From NCBI RefSeq assembly GCF_963422545.1, contig NZ_OY730238.1, positions 315,921 through 379,920 on the forward strand: DNA of 64,000 bases. The letters run 5' to 3'. This DNA is from an uncultured Flavobacterium sp. Lineage in GTDB: Bacteria > Bacteroidota > Bacteroidia > Flavobacteriales > Flavobacteriaceae. The number at the start of each line of letters is the position of its first letter. Position 1 is the first letter of the stretch. This document shows positions 62,701 to 64,000 of the stretch, piece by piece. Made by a program: the position numbers and the translations under genes. The notes under the pieces are model-generated. The model saw only the letters and a list, made by a program, of their open reading frames with translations. It was not told the DNA's origin and ran no database searches.

Positions 62701-63602
62701 AAAACCTTCTTTATTTATTTTTAGCCGTCTCGCTTTTTTCGTGTAACTCTAAAGAAAAACAGCCTAAAATCAGTGCTGATAACAAAATGCCCAAAGAAAT
62801 CAGAACCGATTTATACGGTTCATGGGTTGGTGATTTTGTTGTTGCTGAACGTGACACAACCCAGCCACAAAAAGAAAGATATAGTAATAAGATCAATATC
62901 GTTATCAAAAAAATTACCGAAACAGAAGTTACGGGACAAAGTATAGTTGCAGGTAATAACAGACCGCTTAAAGGTAAAATAACAACAGACGGAAATACGG
63001 TTCATTTTATACTTAATGAACCTGGAGATGATAAAAATGACGGCGTTTTTGATTTTGAAATAAAAAATGACACACTCTTAACAGGAACCTGGACAGCTAA
63101 TAATCCTAAAAAAGAAGTTCGTAAAAGAAAATTTGAACTGTTTAAAAAACAATTTAAATATGATCCTACTGTAATGCTTCCGGATAACAGTATGTATGTT
63201 GATTATGAAAATCCAAAAGAAGAGGAAGTAACTTATGAAGAAGAGAATGAAGGTGAAGAAACAAAAGACACTACAAAAACCGAAACCTATTTTGAAAATG
63301 TATACAGAATGGCATCTGGAAGCATTTTAAAAATCAATTCTTCAACACAAAAACTAAAAGAATCTGATGTTAAAAACTTAAAAAAGATAGATTTAGAAAT
63401 TCTTAGAAATACCATTTTTGCCAGACACGGTCTTACTTTTAAAACCAAAAAAGTTCGTCAGTTTTTTGATGATGTTGAATGGTATATTCCGGTTTCGACA
63501 AATGTTGACGATCAGTTAACGTCTGTAGAAAAAGAGAATATTGTATTATTAAAACGTTTTGAAAAATATGCCGAAGATAATTATGATTCTTTTGGAAGAT
63601 AG
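62697..63602 (+). CDS. YARHG-domain lipoprotein
   Basis: The product has 301 residues with a lipoprotein signal ending SLFSCNSKE. The middle is a beta-rich domain (GSWVGDFVVAERDTTQPQK, HFILNEPGDDKNDGVFDFE), then an acidic linker (EEEVTYEEENEGEETKD). The C-terminal YARHG domain has LEILRNTIFARHGLTFKTK and RQFFDDVEWYIPVST. YARHG is a small extracellular domain of unknown function. It is coupled to the DUF2306 gene by a 4-base overlap. Confidence 0.85.
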   Translation: MKNLLYLFLAVSLFSCNSKEKQPKISADNKMPKEIRTDLYGSWVGDFVVAERDTTQPQKERYSNKINIVIKKITETEVTGQSIVAGNNRPLKGKITTDGNTVHFILNEPGDDKNDGVFDFEIKNDTLLTGTWTANNPKKEVRKRKFELFKKQFKYDPTVMLPDNSMYVDYENPKEEEVTYEEENEGEETKDTTKTETYFENVYRMASGSILKINSSTQKLKESDVKNLKKIDLEILRNTIFARHGLTFKTKKVRQFFDDVEWYIPVSTNVDDQLTSVEKENIVLLKRFEKYAEDNYDSFGR

Positions 63603-63610
63603 TTTTTTTT

Positions 63611-63650
63611 TAAAGGTTCTAAGGAACTAAGACGCTAAGGTTCTAAGTTT
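63611..63650. repeat. GGTTCTAAG-type dispersed repeat
   Basis: AAGGTTCTAAGGAACTAAGA and CGCTAAGGTTCTAAG follow each other, as at 19618-19702. Confidence 0.65.
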
Positions 63651-63655
63651 TTTTT

Positions 63656-63732
63656 TCGCCACGAATTTCACGAATTATCACAAATTTTTTAAATCAATTA
63701 ATTCGTGGAAATTCGTGAAATTCGTGGCAAAC
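63656..63732. repeat. Inverted repeat of the CACGAATT family
   Basis: CGCCACGAATTTCACGAATT on the left pairs with AATTCGTGAAATTCGTGGC on the right. It lies between the convergent YARHG and methyltransferase genes and may also end their transcripts. Confidence 0.8.
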
Positions 63733-63735
63733 TCT

Positions 63736-64000
63736 CTATCTCGGATTCTCCTCGAAATATCGCGCTTCAATTCGCTTAATATCTTTAATTGAGTTTTTGG
63801 CCCAAGCCAAACGTTTCTCCAGAATTTCATCTTCTGACAATTGCCAGTTAATAGCTGAATTACGCAATCTGTTTGTTAGGTTTTGAATTATAATTGCAGC
63901 CGAAACCGAAATATTTAAACTCTCTGTAAAACCAACCATTGGGATTTTAAGAAAACCGTCTGCTTTTTCAAGAATTTCTTCAGACAAACCATCTCTTTCG
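63736..64000 (-). CDS. TrmH/SpoU family RNA methyltransferase, partial (N-terminus beyond window)
   Basis: The minus strand is open from the window edge to 63736, giving 87 residues plus the stop. The SPOUT motif 3 is clear: ADGFLKIPMVGFTESLNISV then SAAIIIQNLTNRLR, followed by a basic helical tail. The enzyme ribose-methylates tRNA or rRNA as a knotted dimer. The TrmH-like length of the tail suggests a tRNA target, but that cannot be settled on a fragment. Confidence 0.87.
   Translation of the reverse strand, partial: ERDGLSEEILEKADGFLKIPMVGFTESLNISVSAAIIIQNLTNRLRNSAINWQLSEDEILEKRLAWAKNSIKDIKRIEARYFEENPR

Noticed and set aside
1..64000. Insertion sequences, prophage, tRNA or defence genes
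   Set aside because: I found no transposase, integrase, phage, tRNA-like or nuclease-type defence gene among the frames.

Overview
The window comes from a member of the Bacteroidetes, most likely a Flavobacterium. The base composition is AT-rich. Promoters carry the Bacteroidetes -7 box TAnnTTTG, sometimes with a TTG about 18-20 bases upstream. One large surface protein has a type IX secretion (T9SS) type B tail. Bacillithiol synthase BshC, a SecA without the C-terminal zinc motif, and the small DUF4295 and DUF2795 genes fit the same group. I see no tRNA, rRNA, CRISPR array, transposase or prophage.

Layout. 1-6.8 kb: a radical SAM/B12-type protein cut by the window edge and a 1722-residue repeat-rich T9SS surface protein. 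6.8-15 kb: housekeeping and accessory genes (MHS transporter, bshC, a DUF5009 acyltransferase-like protein, ndk, a DciA-like DUF721 protein, lipoproteins, a penicillin-binding-type hydrolase). 15-22 kb: a minus-strand core block (ftsY, DUF4295, rpmG, rpmB, cinA, an HPt protein, a FAH-family hydrolase, a DEDDh exonuclease, a 2-oxoacid dehydrogenase E2). 22-27 kb: a glycosyltransferase, an outer-membrane barrel protein, two small secreted proteins and a second DUF5009 protein. 28-40 kb: a Wzx/Wzy-type exopolysaccharide operon read leftwards (nucleotidyltransferase, glycosidase-like protein, Wzy, Wzx, pyruvyltransferase, two glycosyltransferases, initiating sugar transferase, Wza, Wzc), with a convergent CpsB-type phosphatase at its end. 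40-53.6 kb: mixed core genes including an ABC-F protein, a four-helix-bundle gene inside an inverted repeat, an FKBP lipoprotein, a LolD-like ATPase, an ATP:cobalamin adenosyltransferase, a DUF2795 gene and secA. 53.8-62 kb: a metal-uptake locus that looks copper-related: two near-identical small CxxxC proteins, an MbnP-like lipoprotein, an MbnH-like diheme peroxidase, an outer-membrane protein with a CDACGC motif, a TonB-dependent receptor and a PepSY membrane protein, followed by DUF2306 and YARHG genes. The window ends inside a TrmH/SpoU methyltransferase.

Four genes are interrupted. rpmG has a 1-base frameshift in an A7 run, a glycosyltransferase has a frameshift in an A11 run, wzy has a frameshift at a TA tract, and the glycosidase-like gene has one in-frame TGA. 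Three of the four lie in the polysaccharide operon. They could be phase variation, decay or sequencing error; the sequence alone cannot decide.

The intergenic space is full of short dispersed repeats. There are four copies of a hairpin element of about 100 nt whose stem is preserved while its sequence changes (possibly the Flavo-1 RNA motif). There are also several families of inverted repeats whose arms are built from short tandem units. Members of these families have entered coding sequence in frame in the radical SAM gene (twice) and in a methyltransferase gene.
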